Assembly (NCBI GenBank): GCA_944800085.1
Contig: CALYLO010000001.1
Coordinates: 82,001-146,000 of the forward strand
Direction of reading: 5' to 3'
Origin: Paenibacillus melissococcoides
GTDB taxonomy: Bacteria; Bacillota; Bacilli; Paenibacillales; Paenibacillaceae
DNA length: 64,000 nt
A model generated the notes under the pieces. The model saw nothing but the letters and a program-made list of their open reading frames with translations. It was not told the origin of the DNA and made no database searches. Positions 18,479-27,906 of the stretch are shown in pieces; position 1 is the stretch's first letter, and each line of letters begins with the position of its first letter. Position numbers and translations under genes: made by a program.

Positions 18479-19273
18479 GGGGAGGAGCCGCCCATCGATA
18501 TCGCCGAGGTCGGCGCGGCGGCGGACAGCTTGTATTATGTATACCGGACGACCGGGAGCCCGGAGGCGAAGCAGAGTCTGGTGCGTTCGGCCGAGTATCT
18601 GCTGACGCAGGTGGCGAAGCAGAATCCGGGCGTGGTGCTCAAGCGGCCGGGCGAGGATTTCGATGTCCTGAACGGCGACAGGTATGCGGCGCATACGTTC
18701 GGCCGGGCCTATGAGCTGACCGGCCAGGCGGTCTTCCTGCAGAAGGTGGAGGACGTGTTCGTCCATCTGATGAACCGCTTCGGCCGCCATGCCCCCGGCT
18801 GGTGGCCGTATATTGAGCGCTGGGACGGATCGGTCGTGATGGGGAACAGCGTGCTGTACCAGGCGACGATCGTCGGCCTGGGCGCGACCGTGGCGCCGCT
18901 GCTGCCGGAAGAGCGGCGCGCGGCCTGGAGCCGCGTATCCGCGGAAGCGGTGGATACGATGATAGAGGCGATCCGGCAGCCGCCGGCGGAAGAGACGGAA
19001 GCGCCGTGGTGGACGCGCGATTGGACGCTCGGCTGGGAGCTGTACATGGCGCTCTGGCGCTGCGGGACCCGCCCGGAGATTCGCGAGATCGGGCGGAAGC
19101 GCTTCGCGGAAGTCGCGGACGATGTCAGCGCTCGGGGCATGGCCCTGTTCCGGCCGAACATCCGGCACGAGGAGCCGGATCGGACGCCGGTGACGACCAC
19201 CTTCCGCAAGGCGGCCGGGTTCGCCGGCACGATGGCGGCATTGGCATTCGAAGCCGCGGCAGAGGACCCCTGA
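18479..19273 (+). pseudogene. Unknown helical-repeat protein, 5' end lost
   Basis: The open frame has no start of its own and begins at the junction with the enolase-type fragment (EEPPIDIAEVGAAADSLYYV). It encodes about 260 residues with alpha/alpha-barrel-like composition, for example AEYLLTQVAKQNPGVVLKRP and PGWWPYIERWDGSVVMGNSV. I do not recognise the family; a six-hairpin glycosidase-like fold is a guess. It lies in the dead cluster 17.8-23.2 kb. Confidence 0.45.
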
Positions 19274-19355
19274 CAGGAGGATGAGGAATTCCGGCGGTGA
19301 CAGACACCGGATGACGGCAAGGCAGATCAAGTATTCGAGGAGGCGTAACATTCCG

Positions 19356-20107
19356 ATGAGACAAATCGTAGTAAGGCAGCGGCAAGCCGTGCTGGAGAAG
19401 GCAGAAGCGCCGGTCTTGTCCGATTCTCATCCGGCCCGGGTGCTGGTGAAGGTCAGATATTCTTCGATCAGCCCCGGCACGGGCGGCAGTTCGGCGAATC
19501 GGTCTGGGTGGTCGGCCTGGGACTGTTCGGCCAGCTTATCGCGCAATTCAGCCATCAGGCGAATTACCGCGTGTTCGCGACCGATATGAACCCCGCCCGC
19601 ATCGCGGCCGTGCAGGCGAGCGGGGTGGATGCGGCCTATCTCGCCAACGATGAAGCGCTGGACGACTACGCGGAGCGGTTCACCGCCGGCTTCGGCTTGG
19701 ACAGCATCGCGCTCGTCGCCCATTCCTCCAGCCCGCGCATCATCGCGGCGACGATGGAGAAGCTGGCCTTCCGCAGCACCTGCGCGGTCGTGGGCAATGT
19801 CCCGATCGAGTTTCCGCGCGAGCTGTTTTTCCAGAAGGAAGCGGATTTCGTCATCGCCCGCGCCGCCGGTCCCGGCCGCTATGACCGGCAGTACGAGGAT
19901 CAGGGCATCGATTATCCTTACGCCTATGTGCGTTGAACGGAAGGGCGGAACATGGCGGAATTCGTCCGTCAGTTGGAGGCGGGCCGCATCCGCCTGAACC
20001 CGCTAATTACGCATGAATATGCCATCGATGATGCGCCGGCAGCCTATGAGGCGCTTCATGCGGATATGAGCGGCGCGCTGGGAGTATTGCTCCGGTATGA
20101 CTCGTAG
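19356..20107 (+). pseudogene. Zinc-type (MDR) dehydrogenase with internal deletion
   Basis: It begins MRQIVVRQRQAVLEKAEAPV and VLVKVRYSSISPGT, the N-terminal strand pattern of MDR enzymes. It then jumps to the nucleotide-binding domain (VWVVGLGLFGQLIAQFSH, GxGxxG) and ends PAAYEALHADMSGALGVLLR. The catalytic zinc region between them is deleted. A stop and frameshift at about 19936 break the C-terminus. It is not functional. Confidence 0.75.
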
Positions 20108-20185
20108 CGCGCCGGCTGTCCGGGCCTGGCGCCTTGGCGAGGGGAGCCCGGATAAGCGGTATGACGAAGGAAAGAGGTGACCGCG

Positions 20186-21052
20186 ATGAGGCGATCCCAG
20201 GTGGCCGGGATCAATCAATCGTCCATTCTCCGATTACAAGCATCTATCCGTCGCTGACGAAGTCCGAGAAAAAGGTGGCGGGTATCGTACTGAAGGATCC
20301 GGAGACGGCCGTTTTTTACACGATTACCGATCTGTCCAAGCATGCGGAGGTCGGAGACACATCCGTCATCCGCTCTGCCGGAAGCTCGGGTATTCGGGCT
20401 ATCAGGAATTCAAGCTGTCGCTCGCGCAGAACTTGGGGACCGTGGAAGAGCAGATATCGGGCGACCTCGAGCCAGGGGATGATCTGGAGACGATCGTCAA
20501 GAAGCTAAATGCGCTGAATCAGCAGCGGATTCAGAATACGACGGCGCTCATGGACGGAGCGAGTCTGCAAAAGGCGATCGAGTGGATCGGCGGCGCGTCA
20601 AAGCTGTGCTTCTTCGGCGCGGGTCCTCGGGCATTACCGCGATGGACGCCAAGTACAAATTCATGCGGCTTGGCTTCCAGGTCGTGGCGGAAGCGGATGC
20701 CCATATCATCGCCATGAATGCGGCTCTTGCCGGCGAAGGCGATGTCGTAATCGCCATCTCGACGTCGGGCAGCACGAAGGAGCTTGTCGATTCGGTCGCG
20801 ATTGCCAAGCAGAAGGGCGCGCGCATCATTTGCCTGGCCAGTCACGCCCTCTCGCCGGTGACGCGCTACGCGGATGCCGTGCTGCTGACGATGGCGAAGG
20901 AGGGCCCGCTGCAGGGCGGCTCTTTCTCAGGCAAGCTGGCGCAGATTCACGTGCTCGATATTTTATCGACGGCCCTCGCGCTGTTGGACAAGGAGCGGAG
21001 CTACCGGTTCCTGGAGATGACGGCCAAGTCGGTGCTTGGCAAGCTGTATTAG
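20186..21052 (+). pseudogene. RpiR-family transcriptional regulator with frameshifts
   Basis: Three frames together give an RpiR/MurR-type regulator: an N-terminal HTH (SLTKSEKKVAGIVL, ITDLSKHAEVGDTSVIR) and a C-terminal SIS sugar-phosphate domain (LCFFGAGSSGITAMD across a frameshift, VVIAISTSGSTKELVD). ATG 20186 has AGAGGTGA at good spacing. At least three frameshifts (near 20225, 20380 and 20625) make it dead. RpiR regulators control sugar catabolism, which fits the neighbouring broken enzymes. Confidence 0.8.
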
Positions 21053-21229
21053 ACGGCCCGGGCGCAGGGACGGCTTGTTCGTATGCGTCGCCCCTGGCAC
21101 AATGGACCTATCATAACATCGGAGGATGAAGTTCGCCTCTCGCTGCCGTTCATTTTACAGGTATGCTCCCGGGAACTACATTATCATCTGACGGAGGCGC
21201 ATCATAAGGTGGATGGATGAGAAGGAAGT

Positions 21230-21983
21230 ATGGTGGGGATCGCTGGAAATACGCATCGGCATAATCGGACCGGAAGCGATGATGGGGCTATGGAGCATTG
21301 TCTCAAAGGCTTCCCGTCCTTCGACCCGGTCAGGCGAAGCTATCGCCAGGAAGAAGAGGCGCCTGGTCTGGCGCGGGAGCTGGCGGATAAGGTGGATGTG
21401 CTGCTGTTCACCGGGCCTGTCTCATATCAGTTGGCCAAAAACCAGCATCAACTCGACATTCCCTCGCTGTTCGTTCCGCTTACGGGATCGGGCTTATATG
21501 CCGTCTTGTTCCGCCTGGAGCGTAAGCTGGATGTATCGGCCATCACGGTCGATACGCTGAGCCGGCAGATGCTCGTGTCCACCTTCCGCGAGCTGGGCCA
21601 TATGCGGACCGCTTACGAAGGGGAGCCGCTTCCGTCCTGGAAGGAGCTGGTCGAATTCCACCGCGGGCATTACGAGGCCGGCCGTTCGTGCTGCGCCATC
21701 ACGGCGATCCGCAGCGTGGCGCTGCAGTTGGCCCGGGAGGGGATTCCGTGCGAGTGGATCGTGCCGACGGAGCAGGACATTATCGTGCCTCATCGCTCAT
21801 ATGACCCGCTTCGGCAAGGTCGATTACTACGCCCAGGAGCTGGCGACGGTGCTGGGGGTCACGGTCCGCAGCGTGCACCGCTTCCTGCTGGCGCTGATGG
21901 ATGCGGGGCTGGTCGATATTGTCGGAGAAGAGAAGGGCGCTTCCCGGGGCGGCCGCGTCAGAAAGACCGCATCAGCTTTTTGA
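21230..21983 (+). pseudogene. HTH-containing regulator, frameshifted
   Basis: Pieces in several frames give IRIGIIGPEAMMGLW, LADKVDVLLFTGPVSYQLAK, HYEAGRSCCAITAIRSVALQ and a C-terminal HTH (YYAQELATVLGVTVRSVHRF). It resembles sensory transcriptional regulators with an N-terminal ligand domain, but I do not recognise the family precisely. Several frameshifts make it non-functional. Confidence 0.5.
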
Positions 21984-22074
21984 GCCGGTTGATTCGGTAA
22001 TGGCCGGAGATCAAAAGAGAAAGGGGGGGATTGGCGAAAAGGCAACGATTACGCGACAGGAAGGAATGGATTCG

Positions 22075-23159
22075 ATGAAAAGATCAATAATCGCATGGCT
22101 TGCGGCGGTCGTTCTTCTCGGCTCCATCTGCCCGACGCGCTGTTCGGCAAGACGGAGTCGTCGCACCCGGACGATACGGAGCGCCAACTGACGGATGGAC
22201 AATTCGGGGGCACCGTATTCTCCAACAGCGCCTTCGTCGGAAGGCTATGGAAGGGCAGCCGCATCATTACGATCGATCTGGAGACGCCGTCTACCGTAGA
22301 GGAAATTTATATTCATGTGCTGCAGGACAATGCCAATGGCATTTTTCCCGTCCAAGGTTCCGTTCGCGCTCTCGAATGACGGCATGAAATGGCAGCATCT
22401 GAAGGAGGGGGCAAGCCGGCTGCCGACGACGGAGCCAGGTCCAATCCGGCAGAAAATCGGCATCGACGGCATTCATGCGGTTGCCATACGATTTCATACC
22501 CGCGCGTGGATCAGAGCGACTTCGGAGATGTCGACGGGGATGGCGTCAGCGAGAACATGAACGTGAAGGAAATTGGCGAGGAGCAGGCGCTTGTCAATCG
22601 GCAGAAGGCGGTCAAATGGTACGTCGACGAAGTATACCGCCGTTGGACAGCGGCCGGCTACGAGCATTTGGAGCTTCCCGCCTTCTATTGGTACAGCGAA
22701 TTCGTATCCCGGCAGACAACCGTGAATGAGGACGCCCTTATCCGATGGACCTCGGAGTATGTGCACGGCAAAGGGGCGAAGCTGCAATGGATTCCCTATT
22801 ATTTTGCGCGCGGCTGGAGCGATTGGAAGGCCAATGGCTTCGACACGGCGCTGATGCAGCCGAACTATACGTTCCACAATACGAAGGAAGAGCGGCTGGA
22901 CGCGATTGCGCAGGCTGCCTACGACCATGGCATGGGCGTCGAGATCGGGATGGCGGACGCGGTGCTGACCAATGAAGCGGTGCGCGAGAAGTACTATGCC
23001 TATCTCAACAAAGGGGTGGAGCACGGGTATATGAATTCATTCAAGGCTTTCTATCAGCAGGTCAAAACGCTCAAGCAGGCCGCTGAATCGAATGATCCGG
23101 CCGCGCGGGAGGTCTATGACAAGACCTATCAATATTTGAAAGGAGCCTATGCTCCTTAA
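22075..23159 (+). pseudogene. Secreted DUF4855 protein with internal deletion
   Basis: It begins with a signal peptide (MKRSIIAWLAAVVLLGSICP). After a frameshift it shows a discoidin-like segment (GRLWKGSRIITIDLETPSTV). Another frame then holds the DUF4855 domain (RQKAVKWYVDEVYRRWTAAG, LELPAFYWYSEFVS, GAKLQWIPYYFARGWSDWK). At least two frameshifts and a deletion near 22540 separate the parts. Such proteins are extracellular and probably act on polysaccharides. It is the last gene of the dead cluster. Confidence 0.7.
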
Positions 23160-23201
23160 GCGCCGTGCCTTAGGCTCCGGATGCCGCGGGCTGCGAAGCA
23201 G

Positions 23202-23233
23202 CCGTCTTCCTCTCTGAGAGAAGGCGGTTTTTT
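23202..23233 (+). terminator. Terminator after the DUF4855 pseudogene
   Basis: CCGTCTTC pairs with GAAGGCGG around CTCTCTGAGA and is followed by a T run. Between here and 23788 I see no intact gene, only short GC-rich remnants such as YSFSLPDDELVKMASQGG near 23420-23480. Confidence 0.75.
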
Positions 23234-23788
23234 GCGATTCTTGCTTCCCTATTCTATGAAAACAGGCGGTTGGCATGAACCACCTATCTATGACCGCGCG
23301 GCACCGAATGCCATATTTTATATCAAGCGGGGCATGGTGATAGAGCTTCTGATATATAGCCGCCATGAACCGCAGAAATCAATGCTGTCGCATCCGATGA
23401 ACGTATTTCGGGATATTCCGATTACTCCTTCTCGCTGCCCGATGATGAACTGGTGAAGATGGCCAGCCAGGGAGGGTGAAGGGAGTATCCGGGAGCCGCT
23501 TCACCGGTACAAGCATGGCGCCCGGCGAACCGCAGATCAGGAACCGGCTCCGCGGTCGCTGGCGCCTTGCGTCCATAGGAAGCGGAATGGGCGCCTCGAG
23601 GGCATTCCGGTCTCCGCTCTCCCGATTTTTCCGCGCGCATCATGCGAGGCACGCGGTTTTTGGCATGCCTGTTCGAAATTAGGGCTGATTGTCCAGCAAT
23701 CTACCTATTACCAAATCGAAAATACAAGCATATTTTATAGCATCAGCCGAATTGATGACCCCATAATGATATATTTCGCCTTTCATTC

Positions 23789-25301
23789 CACTAGCGTTGC
23801 ATCAATCTTTTTACGAAAATTTCTACCCCATAAGTCTCTATATTTGTAACTTATTGAACTATATTCGTGGACAAAAATAAAGAAATCTCCTATTGTTGAG
23901 TTACCCAAAGCGTTATCCATAAAAACGCCTCAACAAAGGAGATTTCTATGGATAACGTACCGAATCAAAACGTCATTTGTCAATGCCTAAAATGGTTACA
24001 TGTTCATTCTACTCGACACGAGTCATTGGATTACCGGGCCCAAAAGTTGTTTGTCGGCGCTTCGACACTCTTATTTGTAGAGGCACAGCTTCAGCAACGA
24101 GACTCATACAAAGTCATGTCAGAGCATGTAGCCGCTAATCCTGAATTTCAAGAACTGCTTGGACTCAAGAGCATAAGCGCTTCCCAACTATCGCGGAAGC
24201 TGAAACGGCTGCCTATGGAGTATCTTCAGACGCTCTTTTTCTCGCTCATTGATCGAATCAAGCAACTTACAAAAGGGAAACGCGGCATTACGCCTGGTAT
24301 TGGGAAACTCAAGCTAATCGATTCATCGGGAATTACACTACCTCCCATTCTCGCGAAATGGTCCTATTGTTCCAAAAGTAGCCATGGCGTGAAGATGCAC
24401 ACCTCCTTGGTCGTTGCGGACTCCAAAACGATGTATCCAGACAAGATCGTCGCTTCAACCAAAGATGTAGCCGATCATGAAGTCGTGTTGGAATTTACAG
24501 TGGATAAAGATGCGACCTACGTGATGGACCGAGGATACCAGGTGTACGACCATTTTCAGAAATGGGTAGAGGATAAGATTAAATTTGTTTGCCGCGTCAA
24601 GCAAAAGAGCCGGTTAACGATCATCAGAAAAAGAGACCTCCCCAAAAGGCAGAATGGGTTTATCCTTGATGCTGATGTGACGATGCCGGAGCTGCCAGCG
24701 GTTCTGCGTTTGATTGAGTTTAACGATGACCAAGGGCGTACCTATCGAATTGTAACGAATCGATTTGACTTATCCGCACATCAAATTGCCGAGATTTATC
24801 GAAATCGCTGGCATATTGAGTTGTTTTTTAAATGGGTCAAGCAGCATATTCGATTGGTAAAACCCCACGGTTATACGGCCGAAGCGATTTGGAACCAAAT
24901 GTATATTGCTTTAATCGCGTATGCTCTCTGTTTGCTGATTAAATTAACACTGGACTGTAAAAAGTCGACATGGGACCTCCTCCAGTTGATTCGCATCTAT
25001 GCGGAAAAACCATGGGAAAATTTGATCGCTGCACTCAACCGCAAGCCGACTCGAACATCTAGAGGTCGACCAAAGCGAAATGGGATACGTCCGAAAAAGG
25101 CAACAAAGTCGATGAAACCGAGACTGATTGTGACGTAATGACAAACGAAAACGATTTTTACATATAATGGATAACGCGTAGGGTCTGTTTCCAGCTCGAC
25201 TTTTTTAGACTTAGCGCGGACATCGCAAATGTAAATATATATCATATATTGATGTTAATTGAAATTAGATTATGAACTAACCGCTCGATGCAACGCTAGT
25301 G
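23789..25301 (+). mobile_element. Intact IS4-family element with 9-bp target duplication
   Basis: CACTAGCGTTGCATC at 23789-23803 is perfectly inverted at 25287-25301. CTTTCATTC is duplicated directly outside both ends (23780-23788 and 25302-25310). The single transposase gene is intact, so this element is recent. Confidence 0.92.
23948..25138 (+). CDS. IS4-family transposase, intact
   Basis: The 396-residue DDE transposase has LKLIDSSGITLPPI with the first Asp, TYVMDRGYQVYDHF with the second, and EIYRNRWHIELFFKWVKQHI with the catalytic Glu in the Y-R-E-K signature. The tail is basic (RTSRGRPKRNGIRPKK). AAAGGAGATTTCT precedes the ATG. It is related to the degraded copy at 2.1-3.3 kb and the copy at 44.2 kb. 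Confidence 0.95.
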   Translation: MDNVPNQNVICQCLKWLHVHSTRHESLDYRAQKLFVGASTLLFVEAQLQQRDSYKVMSEHVAANPEFQELLGLKSISASQLSRKLKRLPMEYLQTLFFSLIDRIKQLTKGKRGITPGIGKLKLIDSSGITLPPILAKWSYCSKSSHGVKMHTSLVVADSKTMYPDKIVASTKDVADHEVVLEFTVDKDATYVMDRGYQVYDHFQKWVEDKIKFVCRVKQKSRLTIIRKRDLPKRQNGFILDADVTMPELPAVLRLIEFNDDQGRTYRIVTNRFDLSAHQIAEIYRNRWHIELFFKWVKQHIRLVKPHGYTAEAIWNQMYIALIAYALCLLIKLTLDCKKSTWDLLQLIRIYAEKPWENLIAALNRKPTRTSRGRPKRNGIRPKKATKSMKPRLIVT

Positions 25302-25410
25302 CTTTCATTCCCGCTATGCGCTTATCCTATCAGCTCTCTTTATTTTTGGTGTCACGGGTCATGATTGCTTCATCGTCTTCGGCGGAAATAGGAAAGGGAA
25401 AGGATGAAGG

Positions 25411-26073
25411 ATGTTGCTAATAAGCGGTTATCAGAAAGTAATAAACGCCATTCGGGAGCTTGATCTGGCTGAATTCCAAGTTAAGTATGCCTGCGGACAA
25501 AAGCTGAAATTCGATTTGACCAAAAAGTATGACGTCATTAGTCAGGACTTGTTCATGCAATGGTTGAACAATATCGAATGGGGCCGGGTCGTGAAAGTAA
25601 AATGGAAAACGTGCAGCGGAGAAAAGGAATCGATGTATATGCCGGGCTGTGGCGGCAAGTCTCGCCGCCATAAGAGCAAGCGTCACCACCATGACGGCTG
25701 CAAATGCGGGAAATGCAAACCAAAGCCGCATCACCATGACGGCTGCAAATGCGGGAAATGCAAACCAAAGCCGCATCACCATGACGGCTGCAAATGCGAG
25801 AAATGCAAACCAAAGCCGCATCACCACGATGGATGCAAATGCGAGAAATGCAAACCAAAGCCGCATCATCACGACAAGTGCAAGTGCGAGAAATGCAAGC
25901 CGCATCATCCGCACCACCACGAATGCGATCCATGCAGACCCGATCCTTGCTGCTGCAACTCTGACCCGTGCTGCTGCAAGCCCCGGTTCATATGGTGCGA
26001 CCATGATCCTTATACACGCTTCCAGCCGAAGCCGCAAATACCGTATAAGCATTTCCCGTCCGGCGGCTGTTAA
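25411..26073 (+). CDS. His/Cys-rich tandem-repeat protein
   Basis: The 220-residue protein has an N-terminal domain of about 75 residues (starting MLLISGYQKVINAIRELDLA). Five tandem copies of a 15-residue unit HHHDGCKCGKCKPKP (45-bp DNA repeats at about 25686-25890) follow, then a CPPC-like Cys/Pro tail (CDPCRPDPCCC). The His3 and CxCxxC clusters would bind several metal ions, probably zinc, copper or nickel. Composition and Cys-rich tail resemble spore-coat or exosporium proteins, but that is a guess. AAAGGATGAAGG precedes the ATG. No signal peptide is seen. I do not recognise a family. Confidence 0.75.
   Translation: MLLISGYQKVINAIRELDLAEFQVKYACGQKLKFDLTKKYDVISQDLFMQWLNNIEWGRVVKVKWKTCSGEKESMYMPGCGGKSRRHKSKRHHHDGCKCGKCKPKPHHHDGCKCGKCKPKPHHHDGCKCEKCKPKPHHHDGCKCEKCKPKPHHHDKCKCEKCKPHHPHHHECDPCRPDPCCCNSDPCCCKPRFIWCDHDPYTRFQPKPQIPYKHFPSGGC
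25686..25905 (+). repeat. 45-bp tandem repeat encoding HHHDGCKC units
   Basis: About five near-identical 45-bp units lie inside the His/Cys-rich gene. The second and third differ from the first by single bases, and divergence rises towards the 3' end. The copy number may vary between strains by slippage. Confidence 0.85.
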
Positions 26074-26156
26074 GCCGGATTCAACTCGCCGCGGCCAAGA
26101 GCCCCCCGCTGCGGCGCTTCCCCTTATTCGTCCTTATGAAAGAGAGAGTTCTAGAC

Positions 26157-26184
26157 GTGCGCTTCGATGGAGGCGCACTCTTTT
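26157..26184 (+). terminator. Terminator-like hairpin after the His/Cys-rich gene
   Basis: GTGCGC and GCGCAC pair around a 10-base loop and are followed by TCTTTT, 84 bp after the stop codon. Confidence 0.55.
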
Positions 26185-26345
26185 CCGTTCTTCCATCTCT
26201 ACCATTTTCACAGGCTCGGTCTGTCAGCGGACATATCCGATCTATCTCGCCGTCACTGCTCGTACTCATCTTTTGGGCTGAAATCCATCTATTTTGGCGC
26301 CGAACCGCTATAATGAGAGAGACAACCAACCAATAGCGACAAAGA

Positions 26346-27236
26346 ATGGAGAACCTGGACTTGAGGACATTTAAAAAAGTATATATCGAGGTTACCAGCA
26401 TCTGTAATCTGGCCTGCAGCTTCTGTCCGCAGACGGAACGGAAAGCGCAGTTCATCCAGCTTGACGCGTTCCGTCATATTCTTGACGAGATTCAGCCGCA
26501 TACGCGCCATATCTACCTTCATGTCAAAGGCGAGCCGCTGCTCCATCCGCGCATTGATGAACTGCTGAATGCCAGCCACGAGAAAGGGTTCAAGGTCAAT
26601 ATCACGACCAACGGCACGCTGATCCGGAAGAACCGGCACAAGCTGCTCGGCAAGGCGGCGCTTCGGCAGATGAACTTCTCGCTCCACAGCTTCGACGGGC
26701 ATGAAGGATCGGAGAATCGGGAGAAGTACTTGTCCGATATTTTATCGTTCGTGCGGGAGGCGTCCGAGCATCAGGTGATCGTTTCCTTCCGGCTATGGAA
26801 TCTGAATCCGGAGCATGCGACAACGACGCAGAAGCGGCGGAACCGGGAGACCTTGGAGATGCTGGAGAAGGAATTTCATCTGGATTACCGGATTGAAGAA
26901 AAGGTGGTGCCCGGGGGAGGCATCCGAATCGGGGACCGCATTTATGTGAACCAGGATTATGAATTCCAATGGCCGAGCCTGCATGCGCCGGAAGATGACG
27001 GCAAGGGCTTCTGCCATGCGCTGCGCAGCCAGGCTGCGGTGCTGGTCGACGGAACGGTCGTCCCGTGCTGTCTGGACGGCGAAGGCGTCATTCGCTTGGG
27101 CAATGTGTACCAGGCGCCGTTTGCCGAGATCGTGGAGGGCGATCGCGCGAGCCGGCTGTATGACGGATTTTCGCGAAGAGAAGCCGTTGAGGAATTATGC
27201 CGGAAATGCGGGTACCGGAAAAGATTCGGAACTTAA
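26346..27236 (+). CDS. Radical SAM/SPASM domain protein
   Basis: The 296-residue enzyme has the CxxxCxxC cluster CNLACSFC near residue 18, which binds the SAM 4Fe-4S cluster, then HVKGEPLLHPRIDEL and ITTNGTLI of the TIM barrel. The C-terminal SPASM/twitch-type region (VLVDGTVVPCCLDGEG, LGNVYQAPFAEI, LCRKCGYR) would hold an auxiliary cluster. Such enzymes often modify peptides or act in cofactor synthesis. No precursor peptide gene is evident beside it, so the substrate is unknown. The ribosome-binding site is weak; a TATAAT at 26309 may be its -10. Confidence 0.88.
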   Translation: MENLDLRTFKKVYIEVTSICNLACSFCPQTERKAQFIQLDAFRHILDEIQPHTRHIYLHVKGEPLLHPRIDELLNASHEKGFKVNITTNGTLIRKNRHKLLGKAALRQMNFSLHSFDGHEGSENREKYLSDILSFVREASEHQVIVSFRLWNLNPEHATTTQKRRNRETLEMLEKEFHLDYRIEEKVVPGGGIRIGDRIYVNQDYEFQWPSLHAPEDDGKGFCHALRSQAAVLVDGTVVPCCLDGEGVIRLGNVYQAPFAEIVEGDRASRLYDGFSRREAVEELCRKCGYRKRFGT

Positions 27237-27261
27237 GTCAACGTATCGATAACAGTAAACA

Positions 27262-27284
27262 GGACGCCTGCCGGCGTCCCAATC
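27262..27284 (-). terminator. Weak terminator between convergent genes
   Basis: GGACGCC and GGCGTCC form a 7-bp stem with a 4-base loop. On the minus strand it is followed by TGTTTACTG, on the plus strand by no T run. Confidence 0.4.
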
Positions 27285-27309
27285 ACTCTTGATTCCAGAC
27301 TATCTGGGA

Positions 27310-27684
27310 TTATTGCCGAATAATGACAATATCCCGCGGCGGATTACCTGTCCGTTGAATCGTTCTGATATCGGCATCGGTCAATCTGCGCCCGACGAGG
27401 ATGAAGGAAGAAGTCACATTGTTGAAGTTGAACCGGCCCAGATTCGCTACATTCTGGCTTCCCCGGAACACGCGAAAAGAACCCTGGAAGTTAATCCGCG
27501 AGAACAACACTAAGGTCACTTCACTTGCATTGACCACATTGCGAAGCCGGAAGCTGGAAAGGACATTGTTGAACCGGAACGCCCCCAAATCCCGAACCGC
27601 TACTCCTCCGCGACGGAACACAATCCGTCTTCCTGTAAAGTTAGTACCGCTGAAAATAGCAAGCCTGACATCCCGATTGGCCAT
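27310..27684 (-). CDS. Beta/gamma-crystallin-like protein with two repeats
   Basis: The 124-residue protein has two repeats of about 40 residues: LAIFSGTNFTGRRIVFRRGG to FRFNNVLSSFRL, and LVLFSRINFQGSFRVFRGSQ to FNFNNVTSSFIL. The pattern F-x-G-x-x-hydrophobic with NNVxSSF corresponds to crystallin-type Greek-key motifs (N/D-N/D-x-x-S calcium sites). A tail ending RDIVIIRQ follows. No signal peptide is present. AAGGAGTG precedes the ATG. Such proteins can bind calcium and may be structural, for example in spores. It is transcribed towards the radical SAM gene. Confidence 0.75.
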   Translation of the reverse strand: MANRDVRLAIFSGTNFTGRRIVFRRGGVAVRDLGAFRFNNVLSSFRLRNVVNASEVTLVLFSRINFQGSFRVFRGSQNVANLGRFNFNNVTSSFILVGRRLTDADIRTIQRTGNPPRDIVIIRQ

Positions 27685-27906
27685 TCTCGAATCACTCCTT
27701 CTTCTAAAGTACTAACAATATATGATGGAGTGCTAGAAACGGCTTAGACGATTGATGCCGGGGAAGCGCTTGTTTTTGCTTGTCCTTGCCAGGCGAACAA
27801 AATTCCCGTGGATGGATGATATAATAGGTATAGTTTAATGGTGTTCCGAAAGGCGACAGATACGCTCATATGAACCTAATTCATGATGAGAAGCGAGGAC
27901 AGACCT

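Noticed and set aside
25417..26281. Antisense and alternative-frame ORFs across the His/Cys-rich gene
   Set aside because: They arise from the 45-bp repeat; the sense frame has a good ribosome-binding site and meaningful metal-binding motifs.
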